Notes: generated from the letters alone by a model not told the origin. Numbered from the stretch's first letter, positions 1-12,268 are shown. The stretch: DNA of 64,000 nucleotides from Blumeriella jaapii (GCA_009599575.1 VWND01000002.1:1116001-1180000); one strand, 5' to 3'. Numbers and translations: made by a program.

Positions 1-1510
1 ATCCACTTCCCCAGCCACCGTACACGGGTATGAGCTTCCTTGTTGTGTTATTGAAGGCCAAAAATCTTAAGGTCGTCTCTCTATGTGAGGGAGACAAATC
101 CAAATTTCCTCCTTCCAGGCCTGCTCATGGCCAAATGTACTACATCGAGCGTCGGGTCGACTCCATTCTCTCTGGATCGTTCGGACTTGATCTGAAAACA
201 GTAGCTCCAATGTGATACTTACACCAACTTCTTGGCCCGGGCGATAGTACTGGAGTAAGGTTCGTAATCAGCGCTCCTCGAAATCAACTGTGCGACGTCT
301 GACTTCTTCTCAGGTGCACACACATAGTCGATTTCCAGTCCAATGGAAGACTAGATCACTCTAATTTTCCGGTATTTCAAGTTACAGTCTCAAACGACTA
401 CACCTGCAGCCCTGCTTCTTCAGACCATGGCTCCGTGAGACTTCTCAGTTGGAGGTCCTGCTGAGCAGGTACCTCGGTACTCACCGAGACCGCGGGCTTG
501 AGGTTCAGAACCGAGACTTTGAAACGCCGGTGTTCCTTTCGATCACCCATCTGAACGATGACTTTCGGCATCAGCTTAGACGAGAGCGGTCTGCACGGCG
601 AGAAAAAGCCGGTGGATCTTGATATAGCACAGGACAGGAATTCCGAGGCTCATCAAGCGAGTCCAGGCCAGGTAGCCTACCTACAGAGTACCTACCTAGG
701 TACCTAGGCAGCATTAACACGATGCTCTAACTACACCTCACTCCCTTTTCGTCAAAAGCCCAAGTGTTTCAATCCCTCGATCACAACTAGACGCCATCCA
801 GGTCAGTCCGGTTCGCCAAATTCAAGCCTCTAACGACTCACCTAAGAAACACCTACCTACCTACCACTCTTCGATTCTTTTTCTGCGCACTAGTCTGTCG
901 ACCGCGATCGCGACGAATATCAAACTGTCGGGTCACAACGGAGAGGATCCGAATCTTCTGGTTCCAAGGGTCGCATTGCATCTGGGGAGAGGAGCTGTTT
1001 TAGGACGCAATGGCAGACTACCTGTGTGATCGATTCGGCATAGGCCTGCTTATCACGTTCTAATCACATGATCTGATTTGGTACATCCCACAAAGGTTCC
1101 TTCACCAGCAAAACCTAGGACGTTTCCACCAACCTGATGATTGATTATCATCCCCTGCCTAACCCCCGAGAGATTCGCTACTGCTGGCCTGTACTGCATA
1201 CCTGCCTTTATGCATGCATGCATAGCCTAGGCCGGCCTCCGAATCGAAAGACCCCCTGATCAATACAAGCGAGAGACCAACAACAAATCCCGCAGCAGGA
1301 GAGAGAGCAATGGCTTCATGGGATCTTTCCTCCCTCCCGATACTAGTTCGGATCCTGTTCTAGATCCCCAGGGCTCGGCCAGTGCATGTCGTCTCACGGC
1401 GATGTCGGAATGGGTAGTCAAAAAAGTACATCCAATTCACGGCTATCCTATACTCGTAGACGATTCCTCCATTCCACGTCTCTCCGCCCCCACGCCCTCG
1501 GAATGAAGAT
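1..1510. other. Gene-free left edge
   Basis: No coding region can be supported here; the open frames are short and resemble nothing I recognise. The stretch holds CCTA/TAGG-type short repeats around 676-712 and 850-865 and a TGCATGCATGCAT palindromic run near 1210-1224. It lies beyond the 3' end of the isocitrate lyase gene, so its right end should contain that gene's 3' UTR and polyadenylation site. Confidence 0.5.
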
Positions 1511-3356
1511 TTAATGGAACTGGTCCTCCGTGACACCCTTGCCCATCGCACTCGTGCTCGACACACCACCCTGCACCATCTTCAACAGCTCGTCCACGTA
1601 GTTGGCCCCAGACCACTTCTGGTGCTTCACCACGTCGACGCCGCCGTCCATCTCGGGCTCCTGCACCAGCTCGCCGTACGCGCGCATGCCCTGCTTGCTG
1701 TACGCCTTGGCAAACTGGTCTGAGATCAGCGCTGTCGTGTGCAGGCCCGCCAGCGTGATGAATTGCCAGCAGTAGCCGAGCTTCGACAGCCGCTTGATGT
1801 ACGTCTCCTGCTCCGCGCGCGGCATGGCCGACTTCCAGTTGAAGGACGGCGACAGGTTATACGCCAGCTTCTGCTCCGGGTACACGGCGTGGACGCCCTT
1901 AGCGAACTGCTCCGCCTGTGCGTAGTCCGGCAACTTGCTCTCCATCCAGATGGCGTCACAGTAAGGCGCGTAAGCTATCGCCCGGTTGATGGCGCACTCG
2001 CAGCCTCCCTGTAGGCGGTAGTAGCCCTCGCGGGTGCGTGGTGCGTCCCAGTTCCACGGGATGTCGACGCCGGTGATGCCCTTGGCGATGGCGCGCGCCT
2101 CGGTGTTGCTCTTGCCTTTCACGGCGGCGAGGAAGTTGGTCGTCAGCTCCTTCTTGTTGACGTGCACGCCGGCGTTGATGGTGTCGACGACGGCGTCGTT
2201 GAAGAGCTTAAGGCCGGCTTGGGCCGTCCAGGCGTCTTCAATTGCCTGCAATTCGGCACCGTTCTTGCCGGCGCGCTCAGCGGCAATCATGAGATCGTTG
2301 AGAGGTTGCAGGGTGGGATTCGTCGAGCCGAGGATGTAGCCATGGTCTCTAGGATCAATTGTTGTGGTGATGAGGGTTGCAGCTTCGGCGTCTGTTCGGG
2401 CGACGGCAAGGAGGTCGGATCCTAGTTTACGTTAGATTCGTGGGGTTTCGTTCTTTCATTATAAAATTCTTTTGGCTCAAGCTTGCTGTAGGAATGGATG
2501 GTAGTGAAGACATACCCATAATGTCGGCCTGGGCCCGAATAGCGACCAAGCGGTTGATGTGCTCGCTAATGGGCACCAAGACTTTTCCAGCCATGTGTCC
2601 GCACTTTTTCGTTCCCGGAGCCTGGTCTTCGATGTGGATCCCAGCAGCTCCCTTCTCGATGAAGAGCTTGGTGAGCTTCATGACGGCCGTCAAACCTCCA
2701 TGGCCAGTGTCTGCATCTGCGATAATGGGACGTAGGTAATCAATGTTGGCTAGCTTGGCGCGGTCAGCTTTCGATTTCGTGGTTACGCGCTCCTCACGCT
2801 GCTTGCGATCGTGGAAAAGCTGAGCCATGAAGAGATGGGAAACTTTGTTTGGGACGGTTGTCTGTGGATCAGGTTGATTAGCGAATCCGGACGAGGGAAG
2901 AGGAGGGGACGTACGTAGGGGTAATCTGCCAGATCCGGACCTGGCTCGTCGGACGCGGAAGCAGTGGACGATGATTGCCAGCCGGAAACGTAGACGGTAT
3001 CGAGGTATTTGGCCATCTGGGTCAACATCGTCGGCTCTAAGCACCCGTAGGTGAAGCTTGCATCTTGAGTCTGTACTCTCCGTCAGCACCGTTTCTAGCA
3101 CTTCCAATGCTTATGGGCTGAACGGTACCTTGAATCTGCCCTCGAGGATCTTCCACAGCTTCTTAGATTGCGTATTGCTGGGGTACTCGATCTTGAGGTT
3201 TCCTCGCTTAGCCACAATCTGCTCGGCCGTGAATGGTCTCTTGGTATATCTCCATCTCGAGTCGTTCCACCATTGCTTGACGGCGGCAACCTCGTCCAGG
3301 TACTGCTTCTCCTCCGTGTTGACATCGACCGCGGGATTGTTCATCTTGCCCGACAT
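1511..3356 (-). CDS. ICL1: Isocitrate lyase (glyoxylate cycle)
   Basis: Splits isocitrate into succinate and glyoxylate, the first committed step of the glyoxylate bypass used for growth on acetate and fatty acids. Four exons: 3129-3356, 2915-3070, 2516-2861 and 1511-2421, all with GT-AG junctions, give 546 residues, the usual size for fungal ICL. The catalytic KKCGH loop is intact with Cys near residue 215, preceded by the metal/substrate motif ADADTGHGG and followed by ARTDAEAA. The start at 3356 (MSGKMNN) is followed by the conserved [20 protein letters not shown] block. The protein ends in TEDQFH, so there is no classical SKL-type PTS1. Family knowledge suggests induction by acetate and repression by glucose; I see no diagnostic regulator site. 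Methylisocitrate lyase is less likely given the cytosolic-type N-terminus. Confidence 0.97.
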
Positions 3357-4802
3357 GTTGGCAGCTTGTTAGGTGGAGAGGGGTAGTATGTCCAACGTGG
3401 CAGAAGTTTGCCTCGGCAACAGTAATTGGCGTAACAAGGTAGATTCTATCTACAACTAAGGACGGACAGATGTTCAATGAAGATGGAATTCTGGTACCAC
3501 GTTGAAAGATGATCCACGTAACGTTTCGAATGGAGGGAAAGCAAGAAAGAGGAAGAGAAACAGAAAAAAGAGAAAGGAAAAAGGACACCGTCAGTGACAC
3601 GGCCAAGTCGACTCGGTCAAGCGGCGCCTTGACGAACCAGGAGAGCTCCTCCAGTCGTTTATCCTCGGTGGCCAGTACTGTACATTAGTGGGTCTCTTCC
3701 CCACAAGCTCCCGTGGAGGAAGATGAGGGGGGGACTGAGAACTGAGGACTTGGCTCCGGAATGAGAAGCAATTGCAGGTCAACGGTTGATACCTAAGGCT
3801 GCAGGTACGCATGTAGGTGGTATCTCTTGTGCTCTTGTGCTCTTGTGTCGACAGACATGTGAAAGTCCGACGTCTTCTGATGTTGTGTTTGAGAGAGAAT
3901 AGGACTCGTTGAGTCGTTCGAACATTCTCTTGTTGACATGTGAAGGCAGCCAGCCTTGGCGGAGGGGTGGGAATAGCCTGGCTCTAAATGGGTCGTGCCG
4001 AGGCTCTGGCAACGACTTCCGAGCTCGACGGCTCAGGTGGCATAGTATTTTGTGCCCGAGGGCGGACTTCAAGTGCCAGAACTTTGCTTTGCTGCCATGT
4101 TGGTAAATTGCGCGAACTCGGTAATCAGCTTGGAGACCCAGGCAATACTTAGCCAGGCGAAAAGGTCGTCTGGGCTCGCCAGCGGTGTCGTCGAGCGCAG
4201 CTCTGGCACCCATCATTCAGCATGCTGACAGCTGAATGAAGTATCTCTGACCTGGGTAGAGATCGCATTTGTCCGGAATTTGAGCTCTTGAGAGCTGTTT
4301 GAAAGTGAAATGCTAGTGGGTTTCGATGAATGATCCTTGCCCGTGGTATATGTGTAGCTTTCAACAACACATGGCACCAGAAAAGACTGAGCTACCCAGG
4401 CAGTACTGACTACCCTTAGAAGATATCAGTAATGCACCCTTTACTTTCGATCTCCCTTGTCCGAATCGCCGCGCCTTTCAGGTTTGTTTTCAGCACTTTA
4501 GTATTCTCGCTTAGCCTTCGATGTTGATCAGCTCCGTGACGCTGCTTTACTGCTCCGAATAATGAGTTCTTTACTCGTTCAAGATTATCGTAGAACCATA
4601 AAGTAAGAATCTTATACTCAAGCCTACCTCGATGATGCTTTGCAATGATACCTAGGTATTGTGATTGTAAACACAGATAGCAAAGTTGCCTTGGCGACGC
4701 CAAAGCGAGATAAATGTGGAGCTCCCGCTCCTACTGTAACTACCTACCTTCTTCGTCAACTCCGATGTATGTCAACACCTCAGCCCTGACGATGGCACTC
4801 GC
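3357..4802. promoter_or_regulatory. Divergent spacer between ICL1 and a hydrolase gene
   Basis: This spacer holds both 5' regions. Close to ICL1 (3540-3585) is a long purine run on the plus strand, that is, a CT-rich tract on the ICL1 coding strand, typical of fungal promoters or 5' UTRs. Three tandem copies of CTCTTGTG lie at about 3825-3848. Small open frames are present on both strands but show no family resemblance. No gene was supported. Confidence 0.45.
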
Positions 4803-5834
4803 ATGTCTCGGATCTCCTCCGATTTTCAATTCAATCCTGTAGATTTTGCTTCATTTGATAAGATGGCGGACTCTCTGCTCGTACTTCCGCGTCCCTGGAC
4901 GACCAATTCCGACGACGCCACCAAATCAATCCAAGCACCCTCGGAGGCCAGCTTCACAGCCGTCTTCGGTAACATTTTACCACCGGCAACATATCTGCAG
5001 ACTCCTCACGGCCGAGCAGCATATTACTCAATCCCGCCCGTGTCACCCAACGACCAGAACCATCCAGTGTCCCGCATCCTCTTCGTCCACGGCGTTCAAA
5101 CATGCGCAATCGGCCTGCAACCCCTGGCCAGCGCCCTCTCACCACGCTTCCCGCATGCCCAAATCGTGCTTTTCGATCTCTGGGGTCACGGGCTCACAGA
5201 CACCCCATGGATGGCCCACGAACCAAAACTCTTTCACACGCTCATCCAGGCGTTGATGGCCCAGCTGAAGTGGCCAAATGCGCATTTTCTCGGCTACTCG
5301 TTCGGTGGGTCGACAACTGTGTCGTTTGCTGCGTTGTACCCGGAGATGGTTGCGAGTATGGTTCTGCTAGCTCCCGCTGGACTTTGGCGGACTGAACCGG
5401 ATAAGCGTATCATGGATGGCGGCGATGACGACGTGGAGGAGGCGGCTCGGGCCTGGATTTTGGAGACGTTGGAGGGAGGGGAGCTGATCGTTCCGGAGGA
5501 TTGGAAGGAGAGGGTCGGGAAGGGAGAAGTGGTTGCGGAGGCTGTGAGGGACTGGCAGATGAAGGAGCACCAAGGGCATGCCGCGAGCGTGGTGGGCGTT
5601 TTTAGAGACGGCGGTGTACGGACTATGCACTTGGAATTTTCTCAGGCGGCTTGCAAAGAGACCAAGAGTTTGTGCATCTTGGGAGAGCTGGATGATGTGT
5701 GTATGGAGCAGGATTTGTACGCGGTTGGATTTCGGAATATCGCGATTGTGCCGCAAGTAGGCCACGGGATCCCAAGACAGAAGGTGCAGGAGGTTTCTCA
5801 ACTAGTCGAAGATTTTTGGAATGGGATCTCGTAG
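4803..5834 (+). CDS. Alpha/beta hydrolase fold protein
   Basis: A single-exon gene of 343 residues. The alpha/beta-hydrolase signature is complete: an HG oxyanion motif after the first core strand (FVHGVQT, about residue 94), FDLWGHGLTD, and the nucleophile elbow GYSFGGS with Ser at about 166. A GELDD acid motif (Asp near 297) and GHG with the catalytic His near 321 follow. The layout resembles serine hydrolases of the esterase/C-C hydrolase/peptidase S33 group, but the substrate cannot be named. No signal peptide or membrane segment is apparent, so it is probably cytosolic. The start could instead be the Met 20 residues later (4863), where the sequence becomes MADSLLVLPRPW. It is divergent from ICL1, but no functional link is implied. 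Confidence 0.85.
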   Translation: MSRISSDFQFNPVDFASFDKMADSLLVLPRPWTTNSDDATKSIQAPSEASFTAVFGNILPPATYLQTPHGRAAYYSIPPVSPNDQNHPVSRILFVHGVQTCAIGLQPLASALSPRFPHAQIVLFDLWGHGLTDTPWMAHEPKLFHTLIQALMAQLKWPNAHFLGYSFGGSTTVSFAALYPEMVASMVLLAPAGLWRTEPDKRIMDGGDDDVEEAARAWILETLEGGELIVPEDWKERVGKGEVVAEAVRDWQMKEHQGHAASVVGVFRDGGVRTMHLEFSQAACKETKSLCILGELDDVCMEQDLYAVGFRNIAIVPQVGHGIPRQKVQEVSQLVEDFWNGIS

Positions 5835-6545
5835 GTAGATGGATCAAATGGCCGCAGATACTACAGCGTAGAGCATAGATTGGTCTCGGTTAAGGGAAGT
5901 AAATAAAGAGCAACGGAGGGAGCCCTTCGTGGTTTTCAAGCATGCCGCGCACCAAGTCTCAAATCTCGTATATACTGTAGAGATACCAATGACGGGTGAC
6001 AGTATTGTACTGGTATGGGGCCAGAGCTTTGTCCTCATGCTGTGAATGATTTACATCTCACATCTGTCTGCACGTCTGTGAAGCTGTAAAAGGCCTACTA
6101 TTTACGCTTTACACCGCTCCACCCACTGGTGGCAACAGGCCTTTTATGCTGTGGAGAAAGTACGGAGCAACAGAGAGTCCACATGCCATTCAACATGGGT
6201 GATTTACTATAGGTACGAAGCTGTTAATCTTATGCTGTAAATAGTGACAAAAGTATCTGAAAAGCGCTTTTCAAGACCACGCAGAAGAAGAACTGTGACT
6301 ATGATGTAGATGTGTTGCTAAAGAAACGCCACAGGAAAGGTCATCAGGAAGAGAAGAATCACATGGCAGCTGCAAAGCTCGAAGCCTTTCGATCATCCCT
6401 GTCACGGCTTTGCCGCACCAAAAAAAGTATCGTCATGTTCTCCGTACGGGCATTGTGGGCCAAGAACAGTCAACCCCCGATTACCCTTCAAACCACAGAA
6501 CCCAAAGCGTGTCCACCTGGTTCGGCTTTTGAGTTTCATGCGCGC
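5835..6545. other. Spacer between hydrolase and DDHD genes
   Basis: This holds the 3' region of the hydrolase gene and the 5' region of the DDHD phospholipase gene, both on the plus strand. An ATG-started open frame covers part of it (from 6312) but changes frame relative to the conserved protein downstream, so I treat it as untranslated or unresolved 5' exon sequence. Confidence 0.4.
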
Positions 6546-9500
6546 ATGGTATGTAGTCGCGGCTATGATAAGCTGATCTGCAGCTGGAGCTGTGCTCTGC
6601 CCTCACTGCCTTCTTGTCCGTCGTCGCTCCACGTCAACCGTCAAGTTGGCTGGTTATCTCAAGAATCTCGCCGAGCACGCCTCCAAGAACGTCCCCAAGT
6701 TTCTGCCCGAAGCCCTCCGGGCAGCGGCCGCGCTCAACTGGAGCAACAAGCAGGGCGTGGCCGGTCGGTTTGACCGCCGAGCCGCAAGCAAGATGGAGTC
6801 GCTGTCCACGCCCGAAAATGCGCCCTCCAAGGAGGAGAAGCCCGAGAAATCGTACCTCTCCAGCGCCGTGGAATCGATTTCGCCTTGGGCTGGCTCACGA
6901 ACGTCGTCGCCGAACCCTGCGGCAGCGATGGCAGCTGGGGAGGGCTCGGGGCTGAAGCATCAGAGGGGCGGGGACCACACGACGCAGAACTGGCATGGCT
7001 TCAGTTCGAAGAGATATCCGGCGGACTGTCCGACACTGAACGCCAGGTGGTTCCATGCTGTAGACGTATGTCTGCTGCCAGTCTCATACCTGCCCGGGAC
7101 ACGTACTTGGCTAATGTACGAGGTGGCAGGTTCCCAAGAGAAAACCAAAGCTGTTGAAGGTCAATACAGACGAGTCTGTCAAGCCGGCCGCGGCCCCTGC
7201 GCCGAAGAAGTTCGTGCTGTTTTCTGCTCATGATAGCCGCTCGATCGAAGCTGCATATCAGAAATTGGCGGACGAGTACGATAATCCTAGGAGAGAGGGC
7301 AAACAGAAAGGGGACGAAAACGCGGGCGGGTTGCACTCGCCAAACACGTTGGGGAGGAAGCCAAACACAAGTATAGATGAAGCTGGGCTGGAATCACAGG
7401 CTGGAGGCAAGTGCCGGGTACCGGTCCAGGAAGATTTCTTGTTTGATGTCGACGTCGAGCAACGAGAGCTCAGTCCGCTCTACTGGCTTGGTCCGATCTA
7501 CGAGGTTCGACGAGGATCATGGTTTTATCAGGAGGGCTCGACTCTACGGCCATGTGAAGAAAATCTGGCACAACAGCTGGAAGAGGGGTATCTCAAAGTT
7601 ATGCCGTTTAGATATCCTAAGACCACCGAGAAACCACCAAAAGCTGGCGATGAACCACGCTCTTTAGCTCTGCCCGGAGCTTTCAGTAGAGGCCGTGCTG
7701 CATCGGGCGATGTCACCCCCAAAGCTTCGACGGAGAATCTGAGGGCTGCTAATCAGCAAGCGCTGGACGACGCTGCTAACAAGATGAGAGACGTGCCGCC
7801 TCCGAGCCAACACCAGCCACAAAGCTATCGTTTATTCGGGACGTTCATGAACTCAATAGTTACGTATCAAGACTCTACTGTGGCTTGGCTTACCACGGAC
7901 TCGATCATGGCTCGGGTAAGTAGTAGCGTGTACGAAAGGTTTGCTGGTGGAGCATATTTGGGCGGCATCAAGCTAGTTAGAGGATACTCAGAAGGGAAGA
8001 CAAGCGCCGAAAGAGTACCGACGACACCCACAAGTTCTGCAATGAAAGGCGCAAATATGTCTTCAGAATTGCAGCTCGATACTGAACAACAGAAGCTTCT
8101 TAAGAGACGCTCGGCCCCTCCCACTACCAGTCAGCCCGAGCAAGAGACTATCGAGGAGTCTGCAAGGATTTCTCTTATGGGAAAAATCGACAAAGAGTCA
8201 GAAGCAGAAGCAGTACGGAAGCGGGACGAAAGAGAGATTCAAAATGATTACAATGAGCGAGATGGCGAAAACCAAGGCCGGGAAATTGACCATCTGATCT
8301 TGGTCACCCACGGTATCGGGCAGCGGCTAGGCATGCGAACCGAGTCTGTCAATTTTATCCACGATGTCAATATGCTGAGAAAGACTCTGAAGAGCGTCTA
8401 CGGAAGCAGTGCCGACCTTCAAGCCCTTAACTCGGAAATCGACAAACTGCCCAAGAACTGTCGCGTCCAAGTATTGCCCATCTGTTGGCGACACCTTCTT
8501 GACTTTCCTCGAAAGGGGGTCAGACACAACCGGAAGGAACACGACCTCGGTGATGCATTTGGAGATGATGAGGAGTACCCTAGTTTAGAGGACATCACGG
8601 TTGAGGGTGTGCCTTTTGTTCGGTCGCTTATTACGGATCTGGCCTTGGATATCCTCCTGTACCAGAGCGCCTACCGTGAACATATCGCTCGGCTAGTTAC
8701 TACGGAGTCGAACCGAGTGTACGAGCTTTTCTTGCAGCGGAACCCGAACTTCCATGGCAAAGTAAGTCTCGTAGGACACTCTCTCGGCTCAGCGATCTTT
8801 TTCGATATCCTGTGTCGGCAGAAAGAAGACCCAAGGAGAGTTGGAGGCCACCAGGGAAACCAGGGAAACCAGAAGCCAAAATACAACAACAAAAATGATG
8901 CTAAAGATCTTGATCTTAAATTTGCTGTGGAGGACTTTTACTGTCTTGGGTCCCCTATCGGGCTCTTCCAAATGCTCAAGGGTAGGAGTATCCTCGGTCG
9001 ACACCAGAGACATGATCCTGTCTCAGTCAAGTCGCCCATGGATCCTGATGATGCGCCAGACCCGTTTGCAGGGTTCTCTTCAGGCGAGCACGTATCTTCA
9101 ATCACCGGGCTGCCCCTCACAATCTCCTCGCCCAAGGTTGGGCAACTGTACAATATCTTCGTAAGCAGATTCTTACTCTTCTCCTACCGAAGCAAAGCAC
9201 AGGCTGACTGGTATCTCACCACTGAAGCATCCCAGTGATCCAATAGCATACAGATTAGAGCCTCTCATCGCCCCAGCAATGTCATCTATGAAACCTCAAC
9301 TCCTCCCATATACCAAAAGGACTATCTCTGCCAGCGTCTCCGGGATCGGCGCCAAAGTCGGGCAATCCGTCAGCGGTCTCTGGTCTTCCCTCAGTTCCGG
9401 TATAGCCAGCTCTCTCCTGAATCGCAGTCTGGGGCTCACCAGCGACGACGTCGCTCAAATGGCGACCCCTGCGCCTCAACGCGTTCCAACGCAGTCTGTT

Positions 9501-10270
9501 GGAGCTGGCACCAATATCGGCTCTGGCGTCATTTCGCCCAAGAACCTCAACGCTAGTGTAGCGGGGAATACGAACGAGAAGAAAAAGCAGCTCGCGGAGG
9601 ACACGGCGGCAGCGGATAGGGATGGCAAGGGCCAGAGCCCTTCCACGCTAATCGATGACGAGATTGAGACGCTGTATGCCGGTTTTCAGAAGAGAAGGGA
9701 GAGTCGTGATGAGGAAGATGAATGGCCTAAGGCAGAAGAGAAAGGCAGGAAGCTGAGGAGGGAGGAGGCCAAGGTCAGAGCATTGAACGTCGTATGTCTT
9801 TCCATTCCAGGGCCTTTTTCTGTGGGATCGCATGCTGACTAGGTGTACAGAATGGCCGAGTTGATTACAGCATTCAAGAGTACGTTTCGCCACCCATTCA
9901 TTACTTGTTAGTACAGTACAGAAATCTGACAGCTAGTTCACAGGAGTGCCCTGGATTTCAACCCGATCAAGTCCGTATCTCCCTGCCACCCTCTCCGCAC
10001 TCTTAGAAACCTCTACTGACTCCTCACATAGCACAATCGCAAGCCACCTCGCATACGTAAGTAACCCTTCCTCCCTTCTCTACACCTGGGAAACACATAT
10101 TCCTCAAAGGTGTCCAGTCGTCAAATGCATTGCTGACCTCTTCTCTCCAGTGGACCGACGAAGACGTGAGCCATTTCATGCTGTCTCAGCTTCTCTCGAG
10201 GCACCGGGCCGCCGCCAGCGCTGTTACGAGCATGGGCAAGAACGGAGGAGGCGGAGAAAACAAGAGATAG
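6546..10270 (+). CDS. DDHD-domain phospholipase (PA-preferring PLA1 type)
   Basis: An intracellular phospholipase A1 of the DDHD family (yeast DDL1/YOR022C and animal DDHD1/2 group). Conserved sequence begins about 6650. Exon boundaries I can place are ...7065, 7130-9160, 9228-9791, 9851-9879, 9944-9970, 10032-10056 and 10151-10270. Seen in order: a WFHAVD N-terminal block, a WWE-like region ending in GSWFYQEG, VTHGIGQRLG, the lipase elbow GHSLGS, then the DDHD region with FYCLGSPIGLF and HPSDPIAYRLEPL. It ends with NTIASHLAYW and the DEDVSHFMLSQLL tail. The 5' end is uncertain: one option is an ATG-only first exon at 6546-6548 spliced at GTATGT to 6649; the conserved frame has no in-frame ATG upstream. 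Three consecutive tiny exons (29, 27, 25 bases) restore the conserved C-terminus perfectly, which supports the model. Confidence 0.88.
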
Positions 10271-11105
10271 AGAGGTGGGCATAGGCAGGATGGATAGGAT
10301 AGACTGGATGTGGTCATTCGGAAAAGGGAGTTCATTGTATCAATTGGGTCTGTCTGCCTGTTGTACGTAGAATCCAAAAGGCGAAAAAGCCGCAATGTCG
10401 AGCGGATGAATAGATGTTTACTCTCTTCCACCGCCGCTCTAGAATCGTGGAACATGGGATTCTAGTCTGTATTTGAGACATGTTGTTACACACGTCAATT
10501 GAAACAAGCACTATTGTCGTTGATAAGCACATACTCAGATAGATGCTTGATCTGCTTGCTACATCGGATAATTGAGCTAGTAAGCCCACCTTTACCCATA
10601 GCCACCGTCCTTTTCTTGGGCCCTGATCGTGCAGCTACTTCATAGAGCACTGTTGTAGTCAGCGCCTGTTCTTTTGCAGAGTGGCTTGATTGCCATCAAA
10701 TGAACAAATAGTAATTAGAATTGTGGAATCTGACGCATCGCCTTCAATTTTGGGTTTCTATGCTACTAGTATTACAACCGCCGCAACCGCCGCAACCGCC
10801 GCCGATCGAAAGCTCGAAGTCTCTAGGATGCCGCCGCAGTGATGCTCGCTCGCTCGATCGAATCGATTCGGGGGCCAACGTTATTTGGCAACAAATCTAG
10901 AAACACAAGAGTGTGGTAAACCTGTTTCGCAAAGATGAAAAAAGGAAAACGCATAAATCAAATCGAACTTTTGAATTCGCCGTGTATACGCCGCGAGAAG
11001 TGTGTAGGTATGCAGGGCCCGAAACCTATTACTCAGCTGTGTCCAGCTCATCGTGTGTTTGAGGGGGAGACTCCAAGGCAACTTTTACGTAGAGTATCAG
11101 TGAGT
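10271..11105. other. Convergent 3' spacer with a GCCGCAACC repeat
   Basis: This spacer lies between the 3' ends of the DDHD gene (plus) and the SR protein gene (minus). It contains a GC-rich short tandem repeat (about three CCGCAA units, 10775-10804) and CGATCGAATCGATTCG-type inverted sequence near 10855-10870. No gene was supported. Confidence 0.45.
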
Positions 11106-12268
11106 TTAGTTCTTGCGACGTTCTGGAAGCACAAATTCACCTTTCCTATCTTCACCGTTGGTACCATTTTCACGAACTTCCTCCTCGCGGTCATTCTTCA
11201 CTTCACGATCCCTAGACGGATATGTGAGCGGGTGTAAGGCCAACTGAGAGGCGCGCGCGGGGTGCTTCGTACCGATCGGCGTCTGGGCTGCGAGAGCGGT
11301 CACGGTCACGGCGCTCGTAGTCACGGTCTCTGCGATCATCCTTGCGAGGAGAGTAATCACCACCACGGCTGCGTCGGGGAGATGGAGAGCGGCCACCTCG
11401 GCGAGGAGATCGGCGTCCACTATCACGTCCGCCAGGAGGCCCACGAGGAGCACGCTCACGCTCGCTGCCTTGGTCGAAGCGCCAAAGCAGAAGGAGGAGT
11501 GCGGGCCCACTAGCAGATTTTAGCCGTAGAAAAGAGATAAATATACAGATTCAACTAACCTCAATCTTCAGGATATCATCACGCTGAAGACGCTTGTTGT
11601 GCATCTCATGATACGCGTCATCTGCATCCCGACGGCTCTCATACTCGACAAATGCGAACCTAATAGGAGTGTCAACCAAATTAGAAGTTACTTCCGGGGG
11701 AAGCTGGATTACTGACAGGCGGCTCTGTGCAGTACGGGGAGCGGGAATATCGCAACGAACAAGACGGCCATAGCTGCAGACACCCTGTCAGTTCTGGTTG
11801 TTTCAATTCGAGGGTGGGGGAGGACGAAGGGAGCAAGATGTAAACATGATTGCAAGATGCCCGATCCGCCGCGGCCCGGGGTTGGCGCGAACGGGGTATA
11901 GGAAGACAATGACCGGATCATTATGCGACCGCTCGATCGAACGACGAGGATGTGGAGCGCAGCCAGGTAGAAGACGAGGTGACAGCGAAGTCTCGAGGAG
12001 GAAGGGCGAGGATATGTAGGGGGGTGGATAGGTAGGTCATCGCACTCGAGAGGGCGATGGTGATCATCGACGTTTCGTTGACATACCGTTCAAACTCGTA
12101 TGCTAGGTCGCGAGCTCGAGTACCGGGTCCGAAGCCCTGTGAGGGATCAAATCAGTAAACATCACACTTGAAAGTGGTGCGCGCGGCTGGGCAGAAGAAA
12201 GCTGTGACGTGATGGCGAAAAGAGCTTGAACTTACAGTAACGTAGAGTGTAGTGCCTCCACGAGACAT
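11106..12268 (-). CDS. RRM/SR-type pre-mRNA splicing factor (frame break)
   Basis: An SR-like RNA-binding protein. Exons: 12236-12268, 12087-12136, 11717-11773, 11560-11659, 11273-11509 and 11106-11211. The first four encode one RRM: TTLYVTGF is the RNP2-like strand, and [10 protein letters not shown] is the RNP1 strand. It continues [31 protein letters not shown]. The next part is an arginine/serine-rich tail ([19 protein letters not shown], then repeated RDRD and RSRSPDADR), ending PERRKN. The RRM and the RS tail are in different frames: after WARTPPSA the frame must advance by one base (or two bases are missing) near 11483-11490, otherwise translation stops ten codons later. The final intron joins perfectly only in the RS frame. 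I read this as one gene of about 194 residues with an indel. It acts in the nucleus in splice-site recognition, by family. Confidence 0.85.

Noticed and set aside
1..1510. Short open frames at the left edge (for example 30-215 and 1318-1506)
   Set aside because: No similarity, no intron context, and lengths expected by chance.
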